Source: Candidatus Roizmanbacteria bacterium UBA1450
GTDB taxonomy: Bacteria > Patescibacteriota > Microgenomatia > UBA1406 > GWC2-37-13
DNA: 64,000 bases
Direction of reading: 5' to 3'
NCBI GenBank assembly: GCA_002329205.1
Contig: DCTC01000002.1
Location: forward strand, 1 to 64,000
Part shown: one piece after another, positions 7,498 to 16,088 of the stretch
How the letters are laid out: the number at the start of each line of letters is the position of its first letter
How positions within the stretch are numbered: the stretch's first letter is position 1
The notes under the pieces: model-generated
What the model was told of the DNA's origin: nothing
Database searches by the model: none
The model's input: only the letters and a program-made list of their open reading frames with translations
Program-made: the position numbers and the translations under genes

Positions 7498-8664
7498 ATG
7501 GTTACTCTTTCACCCGATCAAAAGCAAGCCCTCGACCACATCAGTTCATGGTATAAAGATCCGGATAAAAGAAGTTATATTACTCTTGGCGGGTATGCTG
7601 GAACAGGGAAATCTACCCTTATTGCTCAACTCAGACAGTATCTCCACTCCATCAATCCGAAGATTAAAATCGGATTTGTATCTTATACAGGAAAAGCGGC
7701 GCGGGTGCTTTATGGAAAACTGAAAGAAGATGAGGTGTTGTACAAACAGGATACTGTTGGCACAATACATTCCCTCATTTATTCTCCGGTCGTAAATGAA
7801 AAAGAAGAAATTGTCGGGTGGGAGCAAAAAGAAAAAATTGATCGGGACCTTATCATCGTAGACGAGGCTTCCATGGTGGATGGTGTAATCTGGAAACATC
7901 TCCTTTCGTATAAAGTCCCGATTATTGCAGTCGGTGATCATGGACAATTACCACCGATTCGAGGTTCTTTTAATCTGATGAATAAACCGGATATATTACT
8001 TGAGCACATTCACAGACAAGCACAGCAAAATCCAATAATCGGGATATCAATACAGGCACGGGAGCATGGATATATACGTCCAGGACACTATGGGAATGGC
8101 GTCAATAAATACGCAAGGGAAGATCAGGAATCGTATCTTGAGATGAATGAACTGTTACAAAATTACTCCGAAGATACTCTGATTTTATGCGGGTACAATC
8201 ACACAAGAAAAAAACTAAATAAGCATATTCGCCAATCCCTCGGATATGAAAGCCCTGATCCGATTCCGGGTGATCGTGTCATTTGTCTCCGTAATAATCA
8301 TAAAAAAAGAGTATATAACGGCATGATCGGGACGATAGTCGATATACGTCAAGAAAGTGTCGACTGGTACAGGGCAGAAATTGCAATGGATGGTGAAGAT
8401 GATCATTATCGAGGACTTGTTTCTGCAAAACAGTTTAGTGAAGATAATGCAATGAATTTTACGAATCAACGAACACAAACTATGGCTGGTGATTTATTTG
8501 ATTTCGGATACGCTCTCACCGTGCACAAAGCTCAAGGTAGTCAAGCAAGAAAAGTGGTGCTTTTCGAAGAGCGTTTTTCCAAAATGTCCGATCATGACTG
8601 GCGGCGATGGCTCTATACAGGCGTAACGCGTGCAGAAGAGGAATTAGTCATTTTTGAACGGTAA
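7498..8664 (+). CDS. RecD-like superfamily 1B DNA helicase
   Basis: 388 residues. An AAA_30/RecD-type motor carries Walker A GGYAGTGKST (31-40), motif II VDEASMVD (about 121-128), a GDHGQLPPI motif III, and a UvrD_C_2-type C-terminal half with TVHKAQGSQ (about 341-349) and YTGVTRAEEEL. The compact size, with no N-terminal RecBC-binding domain, matches the stand-alone RecD-like helicases related to Dda and TraA. These are 5'-3' single-strand translocases in repair or replication-fork processing. The start is supported by a TACAAT box 8 nt upstream. The phage-like Dda alternative is possible, but the neighbours are chromosomal. Confidence 0.9.
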   Translation: MVTLSPDQKQALDHISSWYKDPDKRSYITLGGYAGTGKSTLIAQLRQYLHSINPKIKIGFVSYTGKAARVLYGKLKEDEVLYKQDTVGTIHSLIYSPVVNEKEEIVGWEQKEKIDRDLIIVDEASMVDGVIWKHLLSYKVPIIAVGDHGQLPPIRGSFNLMNKPDILLEHIHRQAQQNPIIGISIQAREHGYIRPGHYGNGVNKYAREDQESYLEMNELLQNYSEDTLILCGYNHTRKKLNKHIRQSLGYESPDPIPGDRVICLRNNHKKRVYNGMIGTIVDIRQESVDWYRAEIAMDGEDDHYRGLVSAKQFSEDNAMNFTNQRTQTMAGDLFDFGYALTVHKAQGSQARKVVLFEERFSKMSDHDWRRWLYTGVTRAEEELVIFER

Positions 8665-8671
8665 ATTCTAG

Positions 8672-8677
8672 TACAAT
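8672..8677 (+). promoter_or_regulatory. -10 box TACAAT before surface protein gene
   Basis: TACAAT ends 9 nt before the ATG at 8687; no Shine-Dalgarno is visible in the gap. Confidence 0.55.
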
Positions 8678-8686
8678 TAATTAAGT

Positions 8687-11032
8687 ATGAAGCGTATCGT
8701 AGCCATAATTACTCTTATTACGTATTTGGGTCTCAATATCGTCAGTCCGAGTTATGCGGTAGACCATAATCTGGAAGTCACAGCAGCTGTAGAACCTACT
8801 GTAAATGATTTTACTATTGATATCTATGCGAACAAACCTGAAGGTGATGAAATATATCCTACAGAGATCGTAACTTTTACCATTGAGTATTCAGCAATCC
8901 CAAACACGGGCTTTCCGATGGAAATTGTGGCATCCTGGGAAGAGGGTCTTATTGAAGGAAGCGGATCAAATTATGTGGAGGTTTATGATTATGTGATAAA
9001 TTCGGCATCATCAGCACATGACGGTACGGCTCCGGTTGTAGATTTGTTGAACAAGACAATAACCTGGTCAATCACTCAGGTCTCATCGGGAGGCCCATAC
9101 ACGTTGACATTTGACCTGCAAGTAAAGCCTTCATTTTTAACAACAAATAGAATACAGGTATATACCAATGCAGATGCGACGTATCAGTCAGCAGTTCATC
9201 CACAACAGGATATTTATTTGTATGTCAATCCGAATCTTACCCCAACTCCAACAGAAACTTCGACACCGACACCGACAGGTCCAACTATAACTCCGGAACC
9301 CACATTTACCTATACACCGACACCGACAGGTCCAACTCCTACACCAGAGCCAACTGATACTCCTATGCCGACAGATACGCCTACACCTACGCCGACCGGA
9401 CCTACTGAAACGCCCACGCCCACTGAGACTCCAACAGGTACACCGACTCCCACAGGGTCTCCTACACCTACTACACCGCCGATACCTGATCTCACAGCTA
9501 CACCGACACCCACTCGTCCCACATCGACACCTACTCCGACCGGAACAATAAAGCCTACACCGACTTCAGGGCCTTCAACTACGACCGGGACAGTGACTCC
9601 TACTCCCAAGGTTTCGCTGAAACCGACGCCACCCCCTGTATTTAAACAGTTTGTTTTCGAAAAGGTATCTGTCGAACATATCGGTGAAGATAATGCGATT
9701 TTTACTACTATCACATCATTGGATTCCACACTGGTTGTGAAGTATGATCTGTGTTCAGCCAAGGAATTCGGTCAACAGATGGAAGATACGAAAAGTGATA
9801 GATATCATGAAATCGTGTTTGAAAACCTGATACCTGATCAGACCTATTGTTTTCAGATTATTGCAACCAACAATCTTCTCAATAAATCAATTGAATCAGA
9901 TATTTTTATTTTCAAGACAGCAAAGGAAGGAACAAGCTATAGGGTACTTACTACAAGAACCCTATGGAATAGTCTTCAGTTGAATGCAAGCAATTCCAGG
10001 CGTCTTGTAGTACCGGATGATATCCCGGTAGTATTGACCGTGGAGATGGATAATCCTGAGAATATCAAGGATATCGAAGGCCAATTTGTAAGCCGGTCTG
10101 TCCTCGGAGCATCGACAATCGCCAGGAACAATGTTCAGCAAGTCCGGTTTGCCGAAGTTGCTCCCGGTACTTTTTCAGCAGAAATAGCGACTCCTGAAAT
10201 CATTGATGATTATTTTTTTACCTTAGAGATTACTGACAACCTCGGAAAATACTCCAAAACGGTTACGCCATACTCATTTTTGGTTTCTCAGCCATTGCAA
10301 ATAGTAGATCAAAAAGGAAAGCCGATAGAAGCTGCATACGTTCAGGTGGAACGGTATGAGGAATCACGAAAACAATATTATCCGTTCAACTCTGCTTTCT
10401 CATTTACCCAAACAGGTAGAGGATTTTTTCTCCCATTTTATACAGATCATGAAGGTTTGCTCAACATTGCCCTACCTCTCGGTAAATATCGAGCTTCTGC
10501 CAATGCTATCGGTTATGCCAATGCACAGCAGGAATTTCATCTGGGCGAAGAAACACAACAGTATCCAATTCTGTCAATGAAATCAGAATTTTCATTTGCA
10601 AATACACTAACTTATTTGAAATTTGCCATAAAGACTGCATACCAGACATTTTTTGCAGATGCAGATACATATTTTTCTACACGGCTTCTGGTGGTGTTTG
10701 GGTTATTTGTACAGTTTATCATGATACTGATTTTAGTCGTTTTCGGATTAGGAAAAATCGGAATTATTGACCGGATACATTCGCGCTTGGGTCAACTGCT
10801 CAAAGATTTTGAGAAGGAATTGTTTGAGCTTTTTATGGGAATCTGGTCTCTGATGAATGTAAGCGTTTCGATTCTTTTTATATTGTTCCAAGGTTTTGAA
10901 TCTGCTTTACCTTTTATCATGATGACTGTTGTTGTCGGAATGGCAGACATTGCGATTTTTCTTCTGAAAGAGAAGAATATATTGAAAAATAACAGAATGG
11001 GAGCCAATGAAACTATCACAAAAGAGGATTGA
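8687..11032 (+). CDS. Large Thr-Pro-rich cell-surface protein with C-terminal membrane anchor
   Basis: 781 residues. A signal peptide (MKRIVAIITLITYLGLNIVSPSYA) is followed by a DUF11-like beta domain (about 30-185), then a low-complexity linker of TPTPT repeats (about 186-320). Next come a fibronectin type III-like domain (about 325-415, ending TYCFQIIATNNLL), further beta domains with a carboxypeptidase-regulatory-like segment (IVDQKGKPIEAAYVQVERY), and three C-terminal transmembrane helices (about 665-690, 720-738, 741-757). The TP linker would hold the N-terminal domain away from the membrane and is a likely O-glycosylation target. The stop overlaps the start of the MutY-like gene by 26 bp. 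Its role, adhesion or envelope structure, is inferred from architecture only. Confidence 0.8.
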   Translation: MKRIVAIITLITYLGLNIVSPSYAVDHNLEVTAAVEPTVNDFTIDIYANKPEGDEIYPTEIVTFTIEYSAIPNTGFPMEIVASWEEGLIEGSGSNYVEVYDYVINSASSAHDGTAPVVDLLNKTITWSITQVSSGGPYTLTFDLQVKPSFLTTNRIQVYTNADATYQSAVHPQQDIYLYVNPNLTPTPTETSTPTPTGPTITPEPTFTYTPTPTGPTPTPEPTDTPMPTDTPTPTPTGPTETPTPTETPTGTPTPTGSPTPTTPPIPDLTATPTPTRPTSTPTPTGTIKPTPTSGPSTTTGTVTPTPKVSLKPTPPPVFKQFVFEKVSVEHIGEDNAIFTTITSLDSTLVVKYDLCSAKEFGQQMEDTKSDRYHEIVFENLIPDQTYCFQIIATNNLLNKSIESDIFIFKTAKEGTSYRVLTTRTLWNSLQLNASNSRRLVVPDDIPVVLTVEMDNPENIKDIEGQFVSRSVLGASTIARNNVQQVRFAEVAPGTFSAEIATPEIIDDYFFTLEITDNLGKYSKTVTPYSFLVSQPLQIVDQKGKPIEAAYVQVERYEESRKQYYPFNSAFSFTQTGRGFFLPFYTDHEGLLNIALPLGKYRASANAIGYANAQQEFHLGEETQQYPILSMKSEFSFANTLTYLKFAIKTAYQTFFADADTYFSTRLLVVFGLFVQFIMILILVVFGLGKIGIIDRIHSRLGQLLKDFEKELFELFMGIWSLMNVSVSILFILFQGFESALPFIMMTVVVGMADIAIFLLKEKNILKNNRMGANETITKED
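9231..9640 (+). repeat. Coding repeat: Thr-Pro linker
   Basis: About 410 bp of degenerate ACxCCx hexamers encode runs such as TPTPTGPTPTPEPT. The repeat unit is the Pro-Thr dipeptide, sometimes varied by Gly, Glu or Asp. It forms an extended extracytoplasmic stalk. Confidence 0.8.
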
Positions 11033-11828
11033 TTCATTTCAAAATCAAATATATATTTTTTACCGTCAGAATAAACGGATGTTGAAATGGCGGGAAGAAA
11101 TAAAACCGTACTGGGTAGTTGTTTCTGAAGTTATGCTTCAGCAAACTCAGGTGCCACGTGTCGAACAAAAATTTCCTGAATTTATTGCAAAATTTCCTAC
11201 ATTTGAATCATTAGCTCAAGCAACTCTAGAACAAGTACTCACAGTTTGGCAAGGTATGGGCTACAATCGAAGAGGAAAATATCTGCAGGAGATTGCAAGA
11301 ATTGTTGTCCATCAGTATCAATCTGTCGTTCCGGAAGATCCAGAAACTCTGGATAAACTTCCTGGTATCGGTCCTGCAACAGCCCGATCTATATCGACTT
11401 TTATTTACAACAGGCCAGAACTTTTTATAGAGACCAATATTCGCCGCGTGTATATTCATCATTTCTTCGGAGATAGAGAAGACATCAGTGATACCGAAAT
11501 AACACCGCTTCTGAAGCAGACAATCGATTATCAACATCCACGTGAATGGTATTATGCACTCATGGATTACGGTACCTATTTAGGAAAAACCTTGCCCAAT
11601 CCGAATCGGAGAAGTCGTCATTATACCAAACAGAGTAAATTTGAGGGATCAAAAAGACAAATCCGCGGAGCAGTACTGCGGTCAATCCTGACAAATGGAC
11701 CGCAATCAGATGCTGAATTGCTGAGAGGTCTGGGATTTGAGAAGACACAGTTGTATACTGTACTGCAGGAGATGAGCAGGGAAGGAATGGTTTCTGAAAA
11801 GGACGGAAAATACAAAATTACTAGTTAA
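11007..11828 (+). CDS. HhH-GPD DNA glycosylase, MutY-like, lacking the Fe-S cluster
   Basis: 273 residues. The catalytic glutamate of A/G mismatch adenine glycosylases is present in SEVMLQQTQV (E41), and the helix-hairpin-helix is LPGIGPATARSI. At the position of the catalytic Asp (LDGN in E. coli MutY) the sequence reads IETN, so the Asp is a Glu. Where MutY and Nth have C-x6-C-x2-C-x5-C, this protein has YGTYLGKTLPNPNRRS and no cysteine; the C terminus is instead a winged-helix-like segment (about 215-270). It would excise adenine opposite 8-oxoguanine, but activity with the Glu is unproven. The start overlaps the previous gene by 26 bp. The Nth-like gene follows after 9 bp. Confidence 0.85.
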   Translation: MKLSQKRIDSFQNQIYIFYRQNKRMLKWREEIKPYWVVVSEVMLQQTQVPRVEQKFPEFIAKFPTFESLAQATLEQVLTVWQGMGYNRRGKYLQEIARIVVHQYQSVVPEDPETLDKLPGIGPATARSISTFIYNRPELFIETNIRRVYIHHFFGDREDISDTEITPLLKQTIDYQHPREWYYALMDYGTYLGKTLPNPNRRSRHYTKQSKFEGSKRQIRGAVLRSILTNGPQSDAELLRGLGFEKTQLYTVLQEMSREGMVSEKDGKYKITS

Positions 11829-11837
11829 CATATTCTT

Positions 11838-12503
11838 ATGAATAATCTGGAAATAAGGAAAAAACGAGCAGAAATAGTACTTAAAAAGTTGAAAGAGCTT
11901 TTCCCCACGACCAAATCTGCATTACGTTCTAGTAATCCTTGGGAGTTTCTCGTTGCCGTAATTCTTTCAGCTCAATGTACGGATGCCAGGGTAAATATTG
12001 TCACAGAAAAACTTTTTAAAAAATATCGTACAGTCAAAGATTATGCTGATGCAGACATTGTAGAGTTTGAACAGGATATTAAATCCACCGGTTTTTATAA
12101 GAATAAAGCAAAGAATGTTCTTGCAACTGCAAAAATAATCCATGAAACCTATAAGGATAACTTGCCCAGGACAATGGAAGAAATGCTTGCTTTGCCCGGA
12201 GTTGCGAGAAAAACGGCGAATGTTGTATTGGGAGCAGAATTCGGGATAGTTGAAGGCATAGCTGTTGATACGCATGTAAAACGCTTATCAACTGTCTATG
12301 GCCTGACGACTGAGCAAAATCCTGAAAAAATCGAACAAGATCTTATGGCTATTATGCCTAAAAATGAATGGGTCGAATTTACACTGAGAATGATTGACTA
12401 TGGCAGAAAATACTGTCCGGCAAAAAAACATGAGCATGACCAATGTCCTCTGACACTTGCACTTACAGAACAAGGCCTATACCCAACAGACCAATCCCGA
12501 TGA
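11838..12503 (+). CDS. nth: Endonuclease III-like DNA glycosylase/AP lyase
   Basis: 221 residues. The HhH motif carries the catalytic lysine in LPGVARKTANVVLG (K about 125) and the catalytic Asp in VDTHVKRLS (about 143). Endonuclease III removes oxidised pyrimidines and nicks the abasic site by beta-elimination. The C-terminal cluster loop has only two cysteines, spaced C-x9-C (YCPAKKHEHDQCP), instead of the four ligands of the [4Fe-4S] cluster; the other frames at this place run into stops, so this is not a simple frameshift. It follows the MutY-like gene with a 9-bp gap and was probably co-transcribed with it. The final 41 nt overlap a small minus-strand gene. Confidence 0.9.
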   Translation: MNNLEIRKKRAEIVLKKLKELFPTTKSALRSSNPWEFLVAVILSAQCTDARVNIVTEKLFKKYRTVKDYADADIVEFEQDIKSTGFYKNKAKNVLATAKIIHETYKDNLPRTMEEMLALPGVARKTANVVLGAEFGIVEGIAVDTHVKRLSTVYGLTTEQNPEKIEQDLMAIMPKNEWVEFTLRMIDYGRKYCPAKKHEHDQCPLTLALTEQGLYPTDQSR

Positions 12504-12582
12504 TACCCGCATATTTCAGATATTTTTTTGTTTGTTCTTTATCAAAAAGATTCAGGTATTTATCTGATTCGTGATTACTCAT
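12463..12582 (-). CDS. Small single-pass membrane protein, 39 residues
   Basis: A short reading frame begins MSNHESDKYLNLF, has a Lys-rich middle (KEQTKKYLKYA) and ends in one Gly-rich transmembrane helix, GIIGIGLLGIGLVL. The gene is supported by a consensus TATAAT (12590-12595, minus strand) 7 nt before its ATG, the same leaderless geometry used by many genes here. Its 3' end overlaps the end of nth by 41 nt, antisense. It is divergent from the MscS-like gene, with overlapping -10 boxes. Function is unknown; the acidic N terminus would be cytoplasmic if the positive-inside rule holds at KKYLK. Confidence 0.6.
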   Translation of the reverse strand: MSNHESDKYLNLFDKEQTKKYLKYAGIIGIGLLGIGLVL

Positions 12583-12589
12583 ATTATCA

Positions 12590-12597
12590 ATTATACC
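12590..12597. promoter_or_regulatory. Bidirectional promoter core with overlapping -10 boxes
   Basis: The octamer ATTATACC reads TATACC on the plus strand (12592-12597, 6 nt before the ATG at 12604) and TATAAT on the minus strand (12590-12595, 7 nt before the ATG at 12582). A single AT-rich core can therefore open for transcription both ways, but probably not at the same moment. Confidence 0.6.
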
Positions 12598-12603
12598 TAC
12601 CGT

Positions 12604-13125
12604 ATGTTAGACGCTTTTCGATCTGAAGAAATAATTTCAAATCTTATTTATACTGGGGCGATACTAGTTATCGGGTTTGTCATTTCTGTTGTTCTGCGGC
12701 GAATTGCTCATGTGCTTTTTAATCGTCTGGACGGAAGATTTATGACAAAAAGAATTGCTTCAAAGACAATAACTCTTCGTTCACTCGTGAAGAATATTAT
12801 GGATGTGGGTCTTTTTACTCTATTCTTCTTTATGATCCTATCACGCTGGGGTATTAACATTCTTCCCCTTCTGACAGGCGCAGGGATAATCGGTTTGGCT
12901 ATATCATTTGGATCTCAAACATTGGTCAAAGATATTATCAGCGGTTTTTTTATCATTGTTGAAGATCAGTATAACATCGGAGATACGGTCTCAATTATTG
13001 ACAAGTATCAGGGAAAAGTTGTAAATATCACACTTCGTTTGACAGAATTGGAGGATAAAGAGGGGAATAGAATATATATTCCTAATTCACAGATTACAAC
13101 AGTTAAAAAATTGAAAAAAGATTAA
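12604..13125 (+). CDS. Minimal MscS-family mechanosensitive channel
   Basis: 173 residues. Two or three N-terminal helices are followed by the pore helix and beta domain of MscS: GIIGLAISFGSQTLVKDIISGFFIIVE, then the IGDTVSI and GKVVNITLRLTEL strands and IYIPNSQITTV. The large cytoplasmic alpha/beta vestibule of E. coli MscS (286 residues) is absent. MscS channels open under membrane tension and release solutes during hypo-osmotic shock. The ATG at 12604 is chosen over a GTG 11 codons upstream because a -10 box (12592-12597) sits between them. It converges with the phosphoesterase gene with a 4-bp stop overlap. Confidence 0.85.
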   Translation: MLDAFRSEEIISNLIYTGAILVIGFVISVVLRRIAHVLFNRLDGRFMTKRIASKTITLRSLVKNIMDVGLFTLFFFMILSRWGINILPLLTGAGIIGLAISFGSQTLVKDIISGFFIIVEDQYNIGDTVSIIDKYQGKVVNITLRLTELEDKEGNRIYIPNSQITTVKKLKKD

Positions 13126-13784
13126 TATCGCTCCTGCCTTGCTGTAACTGTACCGGTTTCGTCAATAAGCAGATATTGTGCAAGTCCGTATTTGATCACT
13201 CCGCTATTAATAAATCTGCGTTTTAGATTCAACTCCGGAGTATGTGTGTGTCCGCAAAAAAAGACTTCGTTTTCCAGTAATTCAACTTGGATTTTATTTT
13301 TGATTACCGTATTGAACCCGGAAACTGCATATTGATATAGCGGTCCACCAACTTGTATTAATAATTTTTCCAATGTATTAAATCGACGTACAGTCGATTG
13401 GAAATGGGGATCGGTGACATCAGGTTTTTCTTTTTCAAGTGGCAGAAGCCGATGTCCATGTTCAAAAATAAAAGTGGAGCCGTTTACTGCGTATTCATAT
13501 CTGCTTGTCTGAATATCCGAAAATTCGTGAAGTTTTTCAGGATTATTATATTCTTCTGCATCATGGTTACCAAAAACGTAAACAGTATTTTTTGATTTTA
13601 AGAGTGGAAAAAGGTTACGCCAATCAGAGTGATAAAATTGTTCAAAAGTCAGCAAAAAACCTTCCCAGAAATCACCGTTTATAATCACTTTATCAGCTTG
13701 CGAGATAATCCGATTCAGTACTTTAAATTTTTTTTCTTCAAAAGGGAGATCAAGATGTGTGTCTGAGATTACAAGTGTTTTCAT
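13122..13784 (-). CDS. Calcineurin-like metallophosphoesterase
   Basis: 220 residues with all motifs of the binuclear metallophosphoesterase fold: SDTHLD, NGDFWEG, FGNHDAE, EHGHR and GHTHTPE. The arrangement is like the UDP-2,3-diacylglucosamine pyrophosphatase (LpxH)/YfcE group, but the lipid A substrate is not expected in such a genome, so the substrate is open. It is predicted cytosolic, with a possibly peripheral helical cap at about 120-165. The ATG at 13784 (MKTLVISDTH) is the natural start; a TTG eight codons upstream is possible but would add only hydrophilic residues. It lies downstream of fusA on the same strand. Confidence 0.88.
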   Translation of the reverse strand: MKTLVISDTHLDLPFEEKKFKVLNRIISQADKVIINGDFWEGFLLTFEQFYHSDWRNLFPLLKSKNTVYVFGNHDAEEYNNPEKLHEFSDIQTSRYEYAVNGSTFIFEHGHRLLPLEKEKPDVTDPHFQSTVRRFNTLEKLLIQVGGPLYQYAVSGFNTVIKNKIQVELLENEVFFCGHTHTPELNLKRRFINSGVIKYGLAQYLLIDETGTVTARQERY

Positions 13785-13851
13785 AGTGACTGTCACAGCA
13801 GTATCCAATTTCTGATAAAATCAGGCAACGGTCTGAAATGACAGTCAATAA

Positions 13852-15948
13852 TTACTTGTTTTGCATAGATGCGATGAGATTCTTTGGAACTTCTTCATAG
13901 TGCGAAGGCTCCATATAGAATACTCCGCGTCCTTCTGTGAGTGACCGAAGAACGGTTGCATAACCTGATAGTTCAGCAAGAGGCGCATATGCTTTGATGA
14001 CTGTCACACGATTTCTTTTTTCAGTACCTAGAACTTTTCCTCGGCGGCTGGAGACATCACCGATGGCGGTACCCATGAATTCATCCGGAACAGTAATTTC
14101 AAGCCTCATAATAGGCTCAAGCAATGTCGCTCCACCTTTCTGGACTCCATCCTGAAGAGCCATAGTTCCAGCGATTTGGAATGCAATATCTGAAGAGTCG
14201 ACATCATGGTAACTTCCGTCATACAATGACACTTTCAAATCAGTGATAGGGAAGCCAAGAAGGACACCTTTTTCCAGTGCTGATCGTACACCTTTTTCAA
14301 CTGAAGGAATAAACTCTGAAGGAATAGTTCCTCCTTTAATATTGTTTTCAAATATAAATCCTTCTCCGCGACCAAGTGGTTCAAGCTTGAGGAGACAGTG
14401 ACCATATTGTCCGTGACCTCCGGTTTGCTTGATGTATTTACCTTCTGCATCAGTCGGTTTGGTGATAGTTTCTTTGTATGCTACTTGAGGACTTCCGATA
14501 TTTGCCTGAAGACCCATTTCCCGTTTCATACGGTCGACGAGAATTTCAAGGTGAAGTTCTCCCATTCCTGACATGATAGTCTGGTTCGTTTCATGATTAA
14601 CCTTAACCTGGAAGGTAGGATCTTCATCGGAGAGTCTTTGCAGAGCATAGGAAAGTTTTTCCTGGTCTGATTTCGTCTTTGGTTCAATCGCAAGCGAAAT
14701 AACTGGTTCCGGGAATGTGATAGATTCCAGAATGATTGGATTATTTTCATCTGCGAGTGTGTCACCGGTTTTTGTTTCCTTGGGTCCAACAAGTGCGACG
14801 ATCTCTCCCGCATATGCTTCTTCAATTTCTTCGCGTTGATTGGCATGCATTAGGAGTATTCGGCTTACTCGCTCTTTTCGGCCAGTTGTCACATTATAAA
14901 TATATGAACCGGATTTTAATGATCCGGAATATATACGTGTATATGTAATTTTTCCTACATGTGGGTCAAGCTGGATTTTAAAGGCAAGGGCAGAAAAATG
15001 TTCTTTTGGATCAAGCAAACGGGTGATTTCTTCTTCTGTACCTGGTTTTGTCCCTATGACTTCTTTCAAATCCTTCGGTGACGGAAGATAATCAACAATT
15101 GCATCTAAAACAGGTTGTACTCCTTTGTTTCGAAGTGAAGTACCTGCATAAATTGGAACAACTTTATACCCAATTACTGCTTTCCGGAGTGCTTTTTTCA
15201 TTTCTTTAACTGACGGCTCCTCACCCCCGAGATATTTTTCAAGAAGCGCATCGTCGGTTTCTGCAATTTGTTCAATCATTTTTGCTCGATATTCAAGCGC
15301 CTTGTCTTTGACTTCTTCCGGAATCTCATCAAGGATGTCATATTCAATTCCTTTTTCATCCTTCTCCCATACAAGAGCTTTCATAGTCATAAGATCGACA
15401 ACTCCGCGGAATGTATCTTCCTGACCGATAGGATAGACCATGACGATAGGATGAGCACCCAATCGTTCTTCAATTTCTTTGACGGTTCCTTCAAAATTTG
15501 CACCAAGTTTGTCCATTTTGTTAATGAACGTGATACGAGGCACTTTATACTTATCAGCTTGTCTCCATACTGTTTCTGACTGACTTTGGACACCTTCCTC
15601 CGCGTCAAATACAACGACTCCTCCATCAAGAACTCGAAGTGAACGTTCTACTTCGGCGGTAAAATCTACATGGCCTGGAGTATCAATAATATTAAAACGT
15701 ACATCTTTCCAGAATGTAGTAGTGGCTGCCGATACAATAGTGATACCGCGCTCCCGTTCCTGCTCCATCCAGTCCATCTGTGTATTTCCTTCATCAATAT
15801 CGCCGATTTTATAGCTTCGGCCGGTATAAAAAAGAATTCGTTCAGTAGTTGTAGTTTTCCCAGAGTCAATGTGAGCAATAACACCTACATTGCGGATCTT
15901 ATCCTGCGGGACATTTCTGTTTTTTGTTGTGATGACGTTTTGGGCCAT
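13852..15948 (-). CDS. fusA: Elongation factor G
   Basis: 698 residues, standard length. The GTPase motifs are AHIDSGKTTTTERI (G1), DTPGHVDF (G3) and NKMDKLGA (G4), followed by domains II-V ending in GYATVLRSLTEGRG. EF-G drives translocation of tRNA and mRNA on the ribosome with GTP hydrolysis and, with RRF, recycles ribosomes. It is the last gene of an rpoB-rpoC-rpsL-rpsG-fusA series, but a strong hairpin with a U-tract separates it from rpsG, so it probably has its own promoter. No tuf gene follows. There is no recognisable Shine-Dalgarno before the ATG. Confidence 0.98.
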   Translation of the reverse strand: MAQNVITTKNRNVPQDKIRNVGVIAHIDSGKTTTTERILFYTGRSYKIGDIDEGNTQMDWMEQERERGITIVSAATTTFWKDVRFNIIDTPGHVDFTAEVERSLRVLDGGVVVFDAEEGVQSQSETVWRQADKYKVPRITFINKMDKLGANFEGTVKEIEERLGAHPIVMVYPIGQEDTFRGVVDLMTMKALVWEKDEKGIEYDILDEIPEEVKDKALEYRAKMIEQIAETDDALLEKYLGGEEPSVKEMKKALRKAVIGYKVVPIYAGTSLRNKGVQPVLDAIVDYLPSPKDLKEVIGTKPGTEEEITRLLDPKEHFSALAFKIQLDPHVGKITYTRIYSGSLKSGSYIYNVTTGRKERVSRILLMHANQREEIEEAYAGEIVALVGPKETKTGDTLADENNPIILESITFPEPVISLAIEPKTKSDQEKLSYALQRLSDEDPTFQVKVNHETNQTIMSGMGELHLEILVDRMKREMGLQANIGSPQVAYKETITKPTDAEGKYIKQTGGHGQYGHCLLKLEPLGRGEGFIFENNIKGGTIPSEFIPSVEKGVRSALEKGVLLGFPITDLKVSLYDGSYHDVDSSDIAFQIAGTMALQDGVQKGGATLLEPIMRLEITVPDEFMGTAIGDVSSRRGKVLGTEKRNRVTVIKAYAPLAELSGYATVLRSLTEGRGVFYMEPSHYEEVPKNLIASMQNK

Positions 15949-15959
15949 AGTTACAATAA

Positions 15960-15992
15960 ATCTATAATCATTAAATCAATTGATCAAAAGAT
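15960..15992 (-). promoter_or_regulatory. Possible fusA promoter
   Basis: Between the terminator and the fusA ATG the minus strand has TTGATC and, about 15 bp further, TATAGA, then 12 nt to the start codon. Spacing is tight and the boxes are imperfect, so this is only a candidate; an independent promoter is expected from the terminator upstream. Confidence 0.35.
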
Positions 15993-15993
15993 C

Positions 15994-16073
15994 AAAAAAA
16001 TAAAGGGATCAATACTTGAGTATATCAAAAAATAAAGGTCATCTTCCTTTATTCTTTGATATCTTGATCCCTT
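15994..16073 (-). terminator. Long hairpin with U-tract after rpsG
   Basis: On the minus strand AAGGGATCAA (16073-16064) pairs with TTGATCCCTT (16012-16003), and inside it TTTGATA/TATCAAA and CCTTTATT/AATAAAGG extend the stem around a 7-nt loop. The 3' arm is followed by TTTATTTTTTT (16004-15994). This is a rho-independent terminator ending the rpoBC-rpsLG transcript. The internal bulge of about 9 nt on one arm is unusual. Confidence 0.75.
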
Positions 16074-16088
16074 GGTTTTGTGATCTTA

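Noticed and set aside
9231..9640. CRISPR-like tandem repeat, and a Val-Gly-rich antisense reading frame
   Set aside because: The periodicity follows the Thr-Pro codons of a plus-strand protein with a signal peptide; there are no conserved repeats with unique spacers, and the antisense frame is a shadow of the same codons.
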